Below, in pieces: positions 1 to 8,011 of a stretch of DNA of 34,204 nucleotides. The notes under the pieces are model-generated. The model searched no databases, was not told where the DNA came from, and saw nothing but the letters and a program-made list of their open reading frames with translations. Made by a program: the position numbers and the translations under genes. The DNA is from Candidatus Borrarchaeum yapensis (GTDB lineage Archaea; Asgardarchaeota; Sifarchaeia; Borrarchaeales; Borrarchaeaceae), in the NCBI GenBank assembly GCA_016840515.1, contig JAEOSF010000041.1, positions 1 to 34,204 on the forward strand, written 5' to 3'. Numbering within the stretch: the first letter of the stretch is position 1; each line of letters starts with the position of its first letter.

Positions 1-83
1 CCGATCCTCAGGCTGAGAAATCCTTTTCATTTGAACCCCCACAAGGATTTATGCCTCATGGATATGTGCCTCTGGATATATAA
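1..83 (+). CDS. C-terminal tail of an unidentified protein (partial, 5' end outside window)
   Basis: The third plus-strand frame is open from the window edge to a TAA at 81-83. It encodes about 26 residues rich in Pro, Gly and Phe, ending in PHGYVPLDI. The other plus frames give a Cys-rich tail or an early stop, so this frame has the most protein-like composition. No family can be recognised from so short a piece. It could be non-coding; the call rests only on composition and the clean stop. Confidence 0.35.
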   Translation, partial: DPQAEKSFSFEPPQGFMPHGYVPLDI

Positions 84-378
84 GAGTTGTGAAAGTTTTT
101 GCAAAATACCTCTCGCCATTTGACTTTGCATAAATCACTAATTGATGAGCAGAATCAAACTATCTTCCAGGGATTCCATCATTAATTGAAATAGAGAAGA
201 TAAAGGTAAGAGGAACCAAATAACCTTACTTTCTACCCGTCATAACTTTTAATCAGCGCAAGACAGAACAAATAGTTATTGTAGCATTTTAGGATGTTGT
301 AAATAAATAAAATGCTGCTTCCCATAAATAAAAATCCTTTAGTCAATTAAGAGATTTGTATGAACAAGTATCTACTCT
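84..378. other. AT-rich intergenic region, no gene seen
   Basis: This stretch lies between the putative end of the upstream gene (plus strand) and the end of the small coiled-coil gene (minus strand), so it separates two convergent 3' ends. It holds only AT-rich sequence with short A and T runs that could end transcription from either side. I see no tRNA, strong hairpin or plausible reading frame. Confidence 0.5.
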
Positions 379-675
379 TTAGTGTGGGTTAGTTGATTCT
401 TGTTCTTCTAATACCTTTATTTTTTTATTTAATTCTATGAGATGTTTCCTTATCTGGTTATATTGGAGGATATATCTGTTTAAGCGCTCTATTTGTTCAA
501 TTTTTTTGGCATTTACCCATCTCAAGGCTTCTCTTGTGTCGAATGTGTTAAGGATATCTTCGATTGTTTGTTCAAACTTCATTTTTTCCATTTTTAGATG
601 AGCCAATTCCACATATAATCTTTTCAAGTCTTTTTGTACCAATTCAGCATTGGTTAATGGCATGGATTCAGTCAT
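379..675 (-). CDS. small predicted coiled-coil protein, function unknown
   Basis: A 98-residue, highly charged protein that looks mostly alpha-helical. Hydrophobic residues recur at heptad-like spacing from about residue 10 to 90, for example around LAHLKMEKMKFEQ and LIELNKKIKVLEEQ. It has no signal peptide, membrane segment or metal-binding motif. A purine-rich GGTGAG lies just ahead of the ATG and supports this start. A strong 8-bp hairpin sits directly upstream of that ribosome-binding site. The gene is transcribed away from the comD-like gene and shares a promoter region with it. I recognise no family; a prefoldin-like or other oligomerising coiled coil is possible. Confidence 0.6.
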   Translation of the reverse strand: MTESMPLTNAELVQKDLKRLYVELAHLKMEKMKFEQTIEDILNTFDTREALRWVNAKKIEQIERLNRYILQYNQIRKHLIELNKKIKVLEEQESTNPH

Positions 676-694
676 AATATCTCACCGAAGGAGA

Positions 695-715
695 ACCCGC
701 CCAAGAAGGGCGGGT
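695..715. repeat. perfect 8-bp GC-rich inverted repeat (hairpin)
   Basis: ACCCGCCC (695-702) and GGGCGGGT (708-715) flank a 5-nt AAGAA loop in an otherwise AT-rich divergent intergenic region. On the minus strand the hairpin would lie in the leader of the coiled-coil gene, just before its ribosome-binding site. On the plus strand no T-run follows it, so a bacterial-style terminator is unlikely. A leader structure or protein-binding site is more plausible. Confidence 0.6.
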
Positions 716-785
716 AAAAAGTCGAACACATCTCTTCTAATAAAGTGCGAGTTTCTTGGGGGGTAGAAGCAACAATTTAAAATAA

Positions 786-794
786 TATATAAAG
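786..794 (+). promoter_or_regulatory. TATA box for the comD-like gene
   Basis: TATATAAAG preceded by an A-rich, BRE-like stretch, about 42-50 nt before the first ATG of the decarboxylase alpha gene. That spacing fits an archaeal promoter with a leader of about 20 nt. Confidence 0.5.
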
Positions 795-835
795 ACCACA
801 CGTTTAGACAAAGAGCCATTACATTTAAAAATAAC

Positions 836-1363
836 ATGGATCTCTGTGAGAATATGATTGCCCCAGATGAGTTCTTAAATGCAATAAAACAACAGGATTT
901 AAGTATAGTTTCAGGAGTGCCTTGTTCTTATTTTAAAGACTTGCTTATATCACTTGAATCAGATAGTGAGATCAGATATGTTCCTGCAACACGTGAAGAC
1001 GAAGCAATTGGCGTAATTTGTGGTGCCTATTTTGGTGGAAAAAAAGGCATGGCAATAATGCAGAACTCAGGATTTGCGGTTATTGGAGATGCATTAACTT
1101 CTCTCGCACAACTTTATGAAATCCCTATTCTCTTACTGGTAAGTTGGAGAGGACTAGAGCCCGATAAGGACTTTCCAGAGCACTCCATTATGGGAGAAGT
1201 CACTGAAGATGCTTTAAGAGCGTATCGTGTCCCTTATTGGGAATTAAAAGAAGAAGATTGGCAAAGTACACTTGAACATGCAATAAAAACCATGAATGAA
1301 ACAATGAGGCCAGTTTGTTTACTCGTGAACGATGGAGTGCTTAGTAAAAATGAAAGGGCATGA
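836..1363 (+). CDS. comD: sulfopyruvate/phosphonopyruvate decarboxylase, alpha (PYR) subunit
   Basis: This is the pyrimidine-binding half of a two-gene thiamin-diphosphate decarboxylase. In methanogens ComDE turns sulfopyruvate into sulfoacetaldehyde for coenzyme M; the related phosphonopyruvate decarboxylase acts on the phosphonate analogue. The 175-residue protein shows SGVPCSYF near residue 26 and REDEAIG near residue 53; Glu56 matches the conserved glutamate that activates ThDP. GMAIMQNSG follows near residue 71. The next gene overlaps its end, as expected for subunits made in equal amounts. A second ATG at 854 is an alternative start because neither has a strong ribosome-binding site. 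Substrate choice between sulfo- and phosphonopyruvate cannot be settled from sequence, and no other CoM or phosphonate genes are nearby. Confidence 0.8.
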   Translation: MDLCENMIAPDEFLNAIKQQDLSIVSGVPCSYFKDLLISLESDSEIRYVPATREDEAIGVICGAYFGGKKGMAIMQNSGFAVIGDALTSLAQLYEIPILLLVSWRGLEPDKDFPEHSIMGEVTEDALRAYRVPYWELKEEDWQSTLEHAIKTMNETMRPVCLLVNDGVLSKNERA

Positions 1364-1916
1364 GATAATTGAATTATTAGGAACTTTGCTTAAAGGGAAT
1401 GAATTTATTGTAGGTTCAAATGGTAATATTAGTAGACAAGTTTTTCATTATTTACCTAAACCACAGATATACCTAAGAGGAAGTATGGGGCTTCCATTAG
1501 CTGTTGGATTAGGACTAGCAATCGCTCAATCAGATCGAAAAGTGATTGTTATTCTTGGTGATGGTAATTTTTTGATGGGGCTTGGATCTATGGCCACAGT
1601 TTCCAATTTGAACCCTTCAAACTTGAAAATCTTGATAATTGACAATGAATTGTATGCTACTACAGGTGGGCAGACAACTGTTTCTTCTGTTATCAATTAT
1701 GCGGCCATGATACGTGGATTAGGCGTAGAGGCTACTATATCTATTCAGAGTAATGATGATCAATCACTTATACAGGGTAAGTTGAATTGGCTTTTGGAAG
1801 GAAATGGTTTACAGATATTACATGTTAAAGTACAACCAGGTGATCCTCCTTTCGAAAACATTCCTTGGCATCCAAAAAAGATCAAAAATGAATTTATGAG
1901 TCGAATTTCAGCTTAA
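1350..1916 (+). CDS. comE: sulfopyruvate/phosphonopyruvate decarboxylase, beta (ThDP-binding) subunit
   Basis: This is the pyrophosphate-binding half of the same ThDP enzyme. The motif starts at GDG (residues 70-72), runs through FLMGLGSMATVSNLNPSNLK and ends at DN (98-99), the Mg-ThDP signature. YLRGSMGLPLAVGLGLA at about residue 41 is the usual glycine-rich region before it. I chose the ATG at 1350 because the protein then begins MKGHEIIELL, like family members, with a GGAG sequence about 12 nt upstream; an in-frame ATG at 1332 would add six residues. It overlaps the alpha gene by 14 nt. The length (188 aa) fits a stand-alone beta subunit. Function is inferred jointly with ComD. Confidence 0.8.
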   Translation: MKGHEIIELLGTLLKGNEFIVGSNGNISRQVFHYLPKPQIYLRGSMGLPLAVGLGLAIAQSDRKVIVILGDGNFLMGLGSMATVSNLNPSNLKILIIDNELYATTGGQTTVSSVINYAAMIRGLGVEATISIQSNDDQSLIQGKLNWLLEGNGLQILHVKVQPGDPPFENIPWHPKKIKNEFMSRISA

Positions 1917-1947
1917 TTATAGTTATTGAAAAAATGAAAAAGAGAAA

Positions 1948-2697
1948 TTAAAGTTTAAATCCACAAAAAGGACAGAAAATAGTCTCTGCGTCTATTTCTG
2001 AAGCACAATTTGGACAGATTATTTCAGAGGGTACATTTTCTATTACTTCTAGTAACTCAGTTTCACCATCAGTATCAGCAGTTGATATAATTGGCGTAGG
2101 TCGCATAGTTTCGAGTTCATTATCATCTTCATAATCTTCAATTTCTAAAGGTTTAGTAACTGCTCCTACTAAAGTCAAAATTACTCCAGCAAAAACTATT
2201 GCAACGCCAACGAAATTTAATGTATAATCAGCTCTATATTTAGTCACCTCTCTAGTTTCAAGAGATGTCCAATATTCTGTAACCTTTAAATCGTATTCCA
2301 CAGAATGAGTATTCTCATTGTAAATAACTATATAATAATAGTCATCATTGGGGATGGTAACAGTTTCTTCAGTGCTAGTAACATCAAGTGCAGCCCAAAT
2401 ACCAGAATGCGACTGAGAGCTTGTAAATTTATAGTATTCGTCTTCGTTTTCAACCCATATTGAAAGGTCGCTAACAGCACTAAATTCAATTTTTAATTTC
2501 TGCCCTGCATCAAAATCCCCATAATAAGCATAATAGTCATTGCCTGAAATTGTACTAGATGCATTTGCTATTACCGCAGAATTTTGCGCCTCATAGGTTT
2601 CATAGTCTGTGTAAGAGACTTGTCGTGTGCCAAAAGCAGCTAGTAATATCCCGACAGTTAAGACAACGACACCGATAACAAAAAGTGGTTTTTTCAA
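1948..2697 (-). CDS. membrane protein with external beta-rich domain and C-terminal zinc ribbon
   Basis: The 249-residue protein has a hydrophobic segment at about residues 5-26 and a second at about 162-184. The acidic, Tyr- and Thr-rich stretch between them (30-155) would lie outside the cell. An acidic cytoplasmic linker follows. It ends in a zinc ribbon with two CPxC pairs, Cys228/231 and Cys242/245. Start is a TTG with GGGAAAGGA just upstream. It is divergent from the glycogen synthase gene. I do not recognise a named family; membrane proteins with a terminal zinc ribbon are common in archaea and usually unassigned. A sensing or scaffolding role is speculation. Confidence 0.7.
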   Translation of the reverse strand: MKKPLFVIGVVVLTVGILLAAFGTRQVSYTDYETYEAQNSAVIANASSTISGNDYYAYYGDFDAGQKLKIEFSAVSDLSIWVENEDEYYKFTSSQSHSGIWAALDVTSTEETVTIPNDDYYYIVIYNENTHSVEYDLKVTEYWTSLETREVTKYRADYTLNFVGVAIVFAGVILTLVGAVTKPLEIEDYEDDNELETMRPTPIISTADTDGETELLEVIENVPSEIICPNCASEIDAETIFCPFCGFKL

Positions 2698-2795
2698 TCC
2701 TTTCCCTTCTTCTATTCTTTACAGATTTTTTTTCGATATTTTACCAGTTTTTTCACAATCGATAAGTTTAAAGAAAGGCTCTTGGACAAAATGTG

Positions 2796-2843
2796 TATAT
2801 AATGTTTTTTAAATATTTTTTCTAGGCAAAATAAAGAGAGGCG
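2796..2843 (+). promoter_or_regulatory. TATA box and ribosome-binding site for glycogen synthase
   Basis: TATATAAT at 2796-2803 lies about 50 nt ahead of the ATG at 2853. GAGAGGCG at 2836-2843 is placed as a ribosome-binding site 9 nt before that ATG. Together they define the promoter and start of the glycogen synthase gene in the divergent region. Confidence 0.5.
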
Positions 2844-2852
2844 AAAAGATAA

Positions 2853-4739
2853 ATGGAGATAGATAACGCCCCCGATTCTTGTTTCGAAGTATCGTTCGAG
2901 ATAGCAAATAAAGTAGGAGGAATTTACCAAGTTATCGCGAGTAAGGCAAAATATATGAAACTAGTGTATGGTTCGGAAAACTATTATGGCATTGGTTTTT
3001 ATAATCCTCATCATGCAAGTGACGATTTTATTGAAATGACACCTCCTAGAGAATTTGAATGGTTATTTCGCAAGTTAGGAGATGCAGGGATAAAAGTATA
3101 TTTTGGCAGATGGGTAGCTGGAAATGAAAGCTACGTATTTTTAATAGATTCAAGAGATTTTATGAATCGAATGGTTCTTAAGCCAGATGGGCAGACAGTG
3201 AGGCAGGTTGACGATATAAAAGGGTTATTCTGGGAGAAATACAAAATAGACTCACTAATGATGGGGTTCGATTACGATGAGCCAGTTGCATGGTCTTGGG
3301 CCGCAGGAATGCTTATAGAGGGATTACTTACTGCAACTCAGTTTGCTGCTAAGAGGGTTGTCGCACATTTTCACGAATGGTTAGCGGGCGCAGGACTTCT
3401 TTACCTTAAGTTACAAGGCACAAAGATCGGGAAAATTTTTACTACTCATGCAACTATGCTAGGAAGAAAAAAGGCAGAAGCCGGTCATGATCTGATTAAG
3501 GAAATTGATGAAGGACTAGGGCAAGACAAAGCAATGATGGTGGATCAAGGACAAGCATTTCAATTCAAACTCGAAGGCAAGCATCTGATGGAACAAGTCT
3601 GTTGCCGAGAAGCTGATGTACTTACAACAGTAAGTGAAATTACAGCAAAAGAAATTCGATACATTCACGGAGTAGATCAAATGATGATTACTCCAAATGG
3701 TTTAGATTTCTCGACCTTTTTAAAACGTGAAGATTGCAGAATACGACGAATGAGAACGCGACCTAAAATTATACGGTTTATAGAAGCATTTTTCGCGCCT
3801 TGGTATAATGTAAAAACTGAAAATTCGCTTATTGTCCATCTTTCTGGTCGATATGAATTTAGTAATAAAGGGATTGACATTTTCATTCAATCATTGTCTA
3901 ACTTAAATGAGTTCTTAAAAAGTAAGGAATCAGATAGAAATGTATTTGCTTTTATTTGGGTGCCAGCGGCTGTTCTTAATCCAAGAGAAGACATTGAAAA
4001 GGCTGTGAGTCATTACTCGATGGTAGCTGATAAAATAGCTCCATTTTTATTTAAAATAGAAGATGAAGTAATTCATGGACTTTATAATGGCGCATTGGAG
4101 GAGGTCTTCAGTAAGAATCTCAAAGACTTTTTCGCAGATGAGTTTACACAAACAATTAATGATTTTGAAAATGCAAAAGAGCAAATAACGGGAAGAATTG
4201 GTTCACTCCCAATTTGTACACATAACATGCTAGTTCCAAATGACGCAATAATCACTGCAGCAAATGCAGTGAACCTGAGAAATGAGGAAAGGGATAGAGT
4301 TAAAGTTATTTTTATGCCAATATATCTTTCTAGAAAAGATGGTTTTCTAAATTTGGATTATTTTGATGCAATTTCAGCAACAGATGTGGGTATTTATCCC
4401 TCGATATATGAACCATTTGGTTATACGCCGCTAGAGGCAGCAAGTAGGTGCGTTATTGCTGTTACTACCGACTTAACAGGCTATGGATACAGCTTGCTTG
4501 GAATTCAATCTAATAGAGAACAAAAAAACCTAGGCATCAAGATTCTTAGGCGACATAATAGATCAAATCAAGAAACAGTTGATGATTTGTGGAAGATGTT
4601 ATATGAAATTTCTCAGTTATCTCCAGATGAACTTGAAAAATTGAAACAAAATGCAAAGGAACTTGCTGAAAAAAGTGATTGGTCACATTTAATAAAAGCC
4701 TATATTGACGCTCATATAACTGCATGGGAAAGATGTTAA
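2853..4739 (+). CDS. glycogen synthase, GT3 (animal/fungal GYS) type
   Basis: A glycosyltransferase predicted to extend alpha-1,4-glucan using a nucleotide sugar. The 628-residue length and motifs match family GT3 rather than bacterial GT5 GlgA. FEIANKVGGIY lies near residue 15 (the sugar-nucleotide loop). HFHEWLAGAGLLYLK near 170 and FTTHATMLGR near 195 follow. YEPFGYTPLEAAS at about 518-530 carries the conserved glutamates of the C-terminal Rossmann domain. The regulatory arginine cluster of animal GYS is not obvious, so allosteric control by glucose-6-phosphate cannot be claimed. It appears monocistronic, with its own TATA box and ribosome-binding site. No branching or debranching enzyme is adjacent. 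Confidence 0.88.
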   Translation: MEIDNAPDSCFEVSFEIANKVGGIYQVIASKAKYMKLVYGSENYYGIGFYNPHHASDDFIEMTPPREFEWLFRKLGDAGIKVYFGRWVAGNESYVFLIDSRDFMNRMVLKPDGQTVRQVDDIKGLFWEKYKIDSLMMGFDYDEPVAWSWAAGMLIEGLLTATQFAAKRVVAHFHEWLAGAGLLYLKLQGTKIGKIFTTHATMLGRKKAEAGHDLIKEIDEGLGQDKAMMVDQGQAFQFKLEGKHLMEQVCCREADVLTTVSEITAKEIRYIHGVDQMMITPNGLDFSTFLKREDCRIRRMRTRPKIIRFIEAFFAPWYNVKTENSLIVHLSGRYEFSNKGIDIFIQSLSNLNEFLKSKESDRNVFAFIWVPAAVLNPREDIEKAVSHYSMVADKIAPFLFKIEDEVIHGLYNGALEEVFSKNLKDFFADEFTQTINDFENAKEQITGRIGSLPICTHNMLVPNDAIITAANAVNLRNEERDRVKVIFMPIYLSRKDGFLNLDYFDAISATDVGIYPSIYEPFGYTPLEAASRCVIAVTTDLTGYGYSLLGIQSNREQKNLGIKILRRHNRSNQETVDDLWKMLYEISQLSPDELEKLKQNAKELAEKSDWSHLIKAYIDAHITAWERC

Positions 4740-4854
4740 AAGGAAATAGAAAAAATAACTCATTTTTAATGAGATAAAACATTTAAAGAAATGATTTATT
4801 GAAAAACAGTAAGAATTACATTAGATTTCTAATTGAAACCTAATGTGATATATT

Positions 4855-5082
4855 TTAAGCAACGGGGACGACTTCACTGACCCCGGGCACTCTCTTTTTT
4901 AACTCTGCTTCAATATAGTTCTTGACTGTCATTTGCGAGAAAGGACAGCCAGCACACGTGCCCATAAGACGAACTAACACATTGTCTCCTTGAACATCAA
5001 CGAGTTCAACATCGCCTCCGTCAGCTCGTAACGGTCCTCGTAATTCATTTAATGCTTTTTCAACTTCTTCTCGTACAACCAT
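4855..5082 (-). CDS. NifU C-terminal-domain (Nfu-type) iron-sulfur cluster protein
   Basis: A 75-residue protein consisting only of the Nfu domain. It carries LRADGGDVELVDV at about residue 17 and the cluster-binding GTCAGCPFS, whose two cysteines form a CxxC pair. Nfu proteins dimerise around a 4Fe-4S cluster and pass it to client enzymes. I chose the ATG at 5080-5082 because GGAGG lies 8 nt upstream; an earlier in-frame ATG would add eleven poorly conserved residues. It lies about 120 nt downstream of the SepCysS gene on the same strand. Because SepCysS has been reported to need an Fe-S cluster in methanogens, a role in maturing it is a reasonable inference. Confidence 0.9.
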   Translation of the reverse strand: MVVREEVEKALNELRGPLRADGGDVELVDVQGDNVLVRLMGTCAGCPFSQMTVKNYIEAELKKRVPGVSEVVPVA

Positions 5083-5202
5083 TTTTTTTCCTCCAGATTT
5101 TTTAAAGTGATACAACTTTGAATATAATAAATTTGCGTAAACAACATAATTCAGGCAGTATAAAAGTCATTTGATTTGGGCCATGTAGAAAGGAATTTTT
5201 CT

Positions 5203-6408
5203 TTAATGAATAGTGATCCCATTTTCTACCGCGATTTCCTGAAAGGAATTAACAATATATTCAACTTGTCGAAAATTGAGGCCAAATGTATTGACTTTAA
5301 AGCTTTTTGAAAGCCCTGGATGAATTCCCATTATTTTTTTCTTTTTTAGTGCATCATAAAGGAAGAATCCTTTTCTTTTATGATTTTGAGCAACTTCATG
5401 AAAACTTGGGCTCTCAAAATGGATTAAAGTATGCTCCTTTGGTTTTTTTCCGAGTTGGTTAATACCTTCAATTTTTTGTAGGTTGTCAGCAAAATATCTT
5501 GCTTTTTCAAGCTCTTCGTCCCAATGTTTAATACGTTCAACGACCTTTGGAAAACTTGCCATAAGTGTAGCTAATGGAGGACCGAAAACAGGGGGACATC
5601 CCAAAATATGGATTTCTTTTGCGCCAAAGGTTCTTCTACTCCAGTCTCCTTTTATTTTCGATCTCTCAAAGACTTTTTCCGCCCATTCTGAAGTTGCTCC
5701 AAGCAACCCAATTGGAGCTGAAGCGCTCATCGACTTGTGACCGCTAGCTACAAGAAAGTCTACGCCTAAATCGCGACCCGAAACTGGCATAATGCCGACA
5801 GTATATGCTCCATTGAGTAAGAATGGGACTCCATATTTGTGTGAAATTTCAGCAACTCTTTTAACGTCACTTAAGTTGCCATAATTATAATCTACATGCG
5901 TTAAAACTACAAGGGCAGGGAGTTTTCCTGTCGAATCCTCAACTTCTTCAATTTTTGTTGCGTAATCTTCTACATTTAACAGAAAATAAGGATGGCCACT
6001 ATGAGGAACCTCTTTGACGTTCAGTTTTGCCGCTTCAGCCGTAATATATGTGGTGTAATGTGCCAAACTATCAAGGACTATAGTGTCTCCAGGTTCGGTT
6101 ATGGCCTCCATTATTGCCCTTTTTGCATGTCTTGCTCCTGCAGTTGGTCGCACCTCATCAATATCTAAAAATGTTGCTAGATCCTGTATAAAATCTACAA
6201 CAGGTGGTTTTTTCACTTTTACAATTCGAGCTTCAAAACAGAAATCACACATCGAATAACCGTCACCAAAATCCAGGAGTACTTTTCTGGCTTCGGCTGT
6301 TAATACGCCACCTCTCTGAATTGGATGTATGTTAATGAAAGATTCTTCAATATTACGAGAAATACCACAATATTTTTGCAGTTCAGTTGAATCCATAAGA
6401 AGTTCCAT
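5203..6408 (-). CDS. pscS: O-phospho-L-seryl-tRNA:Cys-tRNA synthase (SepCysS)
   Basis: A PLP enzyme that converts phosphoserine on tRNA-Cys into cysteine, the second step of tRNA-dependent cysteine synthesis after SepRS. Diagnostic features are INIHPIQRGG near residue 25 and the catalytic pair in YSMCDFC (Cys54, Cys57). The third active cysteine, Cys271, lies in ILGCPPVFG. The PLP lysine is in SGHKSMSASAPIG (Lys225). The 401-residue length is normal for the family. An internal ATG four codons in is an alternative start. The Nfu gene follows on the same strand. SepRS (sepS) and SepCysE are not in this window, so the first step must be encoded elsewhere. The catalytic motifs separate it clearly from generic aminotransferases. 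Confidence 0.9.
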   Translation of the reverse strand: MELLMDSTELQKYCGISRNIEESFINIHPIQRGGVLTAEARKVLLDFGDGYSMCDFCFEARIVKVKKPPVVDFIQDLATFLDIDEVRPTAGARHAKRAIMEAITEPGDTIVLDSLAHYTTYITAEAAKLNVKEVPHSGHPYFLLNVEDYATKIEEVEDSTGKLPALVVLTHVDYNYGNLSDVKRVAEISHKYGVPFLLNGAYTVGIMPVSGRDLGVDFLVASGHKSMSASAPIGLLGATSEWAEKVFERSKIKGDWSRRTFGAKEIHILGCPPVFGPPLATLMASFPKVVERIKHWDEELEKARYFADNLQKIEGINQLGKKPKEHTLIHFESPSFHEVAQNHKRKGFFLYDALKKKKIMGIHPGLSKSFKVNTFGLNFRQVEYIVNSFQEIAVENGITIH

Positions 6409-6546
6409 CCCTTTTAGATTTAGGCTTTAATTAGAATTAAACTTGATATGTTTTTGGTTTTAGACTAATTCTTATGAAATGTAGAAAAAAAGACAGAACT
6501 ACTCGGTCTGTTTCTTAAAAAAAGAAAGGGTTTTGGCGCTGATTAT

Positions 6547-7203
6547 TCACCAAAATTTGAGTAAAACATGTATAGTAACGTCTGGCAGCGTATCTTTTGT
6601 GATCTGAATAGATGCACCGTCTGTTCTTCGGACATTTTCCTTTCCTTCAATGAAATCCTCGACTGTTACTAGGTTGGTAAATATTCCACCCATCATTGGC
6701 GCTTTATAATGCATTGGGATGTTAATTTTTGGATTAAGTTTGGATACAATTGATGTAGCAACGTTGGGTCCGATAGTGAAGAAGCCACCAACTGGAATAA
6801 ACAATACATCCACTTTACCGATTGAGTTAACCTCTTCAGCATTCAATTCATGACCTAAGTCACCTAAATGACAGAAAGTCACACCCTCCAAATTATATAC
6901 GTAAACACTATTTTTTCCTCGTGAGCCTCCTTTTTGTTTATCGTGATATGTCCCGATTCCCTTAACTTCTAATCCTCCTTTAAGAGTTTTTGATCCGACA
7001 AATTCCTCCAAGACATCTGCATCTTTCTTTCTAACCGCATTTGCATTATTGTGATCAGCATGTGAGTGACTACAGAGCACTATGTCAGCCTCAGCTTTAG
7101 GATCTGGAACCCCTGAAACCCCTTTAAAGGGATCATGAACGATAGTAATATCGGTTCCTCGTAATTCAAAACATGCATGTCCTTGCCAAATAACTTCTAC
7201 CAC
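6547..7203 (-). CDS. metallo-beta-lactamase-fold metal-dependent hydrolase (UPF0173 type)
   Basis: A 218-residue MBL-fold protein. The metal-binding SHSHADHNN is at residues 45-53 (His46, His48, Asp50, His51). CHLGDLGH near residue 111 and MHYKAPMMGG near 184 supply further metal ligands. The short length and lack of extra domains match the UPF0173/YtkL-like group, whose substrate is unknown in most species. Start is GTG with AGGGGGA upstream. It sits upstream of SepCysS on the same strand but about 140 nt away, so co-transcription is uncertain. Confidence 0.85.
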   Translation of the reverse strand: MVEVIWQGHACFELRGTDITIVHDPFKGVSGVPDPKAEADIVLCSHSHADHNNANAVRKKDADVLEEFVGSKTLKGGLEVKGIGTYHDKQKGGSRGKNSVYVYNLEGVTFCHLGDLGHELNAEEVNSIGKVDVLFIPVGGFFTIGPNVATSIVSKLNPKINIPMHYKAPMMGGIFTNLVTVEDFIEGKENVRRTDGASIQITKDTLPDVTIHVLLKFW

Positions 7204-7339
7204 TTTTTTTTCCCCCTGTTAAGTGTGCCTAATTATAGGTCTTTGTTAGAGCAACACTAACCTATAGGAAAAGACGTGTATAAATAAGCTCCGTTTAAGT
7301 CTGACATCTAAGGAGTTTCCTTCCTTTTGGCAGAAAAGT

Positions 7340-7849
7340 CTATTTCAAATCGTCTAGGAATACGCGAATAAGAGCACCAAGACCATGCTCTTTAATGATA
7401 GTTATATAACCATATCTGTAGGCAAGAAGTCCAAGCAAAATAATACCCATTACTTCGCAAGTAAGGACATAAGGCGAAGATAAAATTCGAAATGGGTCTA
7501 GTGTTGAATACGGGAAGTCGTATTGAATAATAGGATAGAGTAAAGGGAGAAAACCGCCAGTATCTTCAATTAAATGAGCAATCCATCCAAAATATAGTGA
7601 TGAGGCCAAACGATTGTCTTTTCCAAAAATTTTTATTAAAATGCCAACTAGGAAGCACATAATAGAACCAATAACGATACTATGACCAATGAATCTACCA
7701 TGCTGAAAAACAAATTGACCAAAGCTTTTGTCAATAATATCAGGAAGTAGTGCTCCGAAGGCTAAAGTATAAGAATTGATTTTCTCGCGCAGAGAAGATG
7801 AAGAATGAAAAAAGGCTAAAGTAAATCCAAGATGCGCAAATGGATACAT
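7340..7849 (-). CDS. membrane-bound metal-dependent hydrolase-like protein (YdjM/DUF457 type)
   Basis: The 169-residue protein has about four hydrophobic helices and the hallmark residues of the YdjM/DUF457 family: an early His in YPFAHLGF, LLPDIIDK near residue 34, GRFIGHS near 51 and HLIEDTGGF near 92. These His and Asp residues are thought to bind metal at the membrane surface. No substrate is established for most members. It is likely transcribed alone or with the downstream MBL-fold gene (about 140 nt apart). Confidence 0.75.
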   Translation of the reverse strand: MYPFAHLGFTLAFFHSSSSLREKINSYTLAFGALLPDIIDKSFGQFVFQHGRFIGHSIVIGSIMCFLVGILIKIFGKDNRLASSLYFGWIAHLIEDTGGFLPLLYPIIQYDFPYSTLDPFRILSSPYVLTCEVMGIILLGLLAYRYGYITIIKEHGLGALIRVFLDDLK

Positions 7850-8011
7850 TATATTGTTGCCTCTACATTTTTATTAAACAAGTCATATTATTCAAATTTA
7901 AAAATCTTTTCATTTAGCTTTCAATTGAACTAATGTAAGAGGCTAAAAGCCAAAATATAAAAAATGGGTAAGCAAAGCAGAATTAGGAAACTATCAGGTA
8001 TTCTATCAATG

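Noticed and set aside
29..45. TTGAACCCCCA on the plus strand looks like a reversed tRNA T-loop
   Set aside because: The minus-strand GGGGGTTCAAATG has no complementary T-stem and no acceptor, D or anticodon arms around it.
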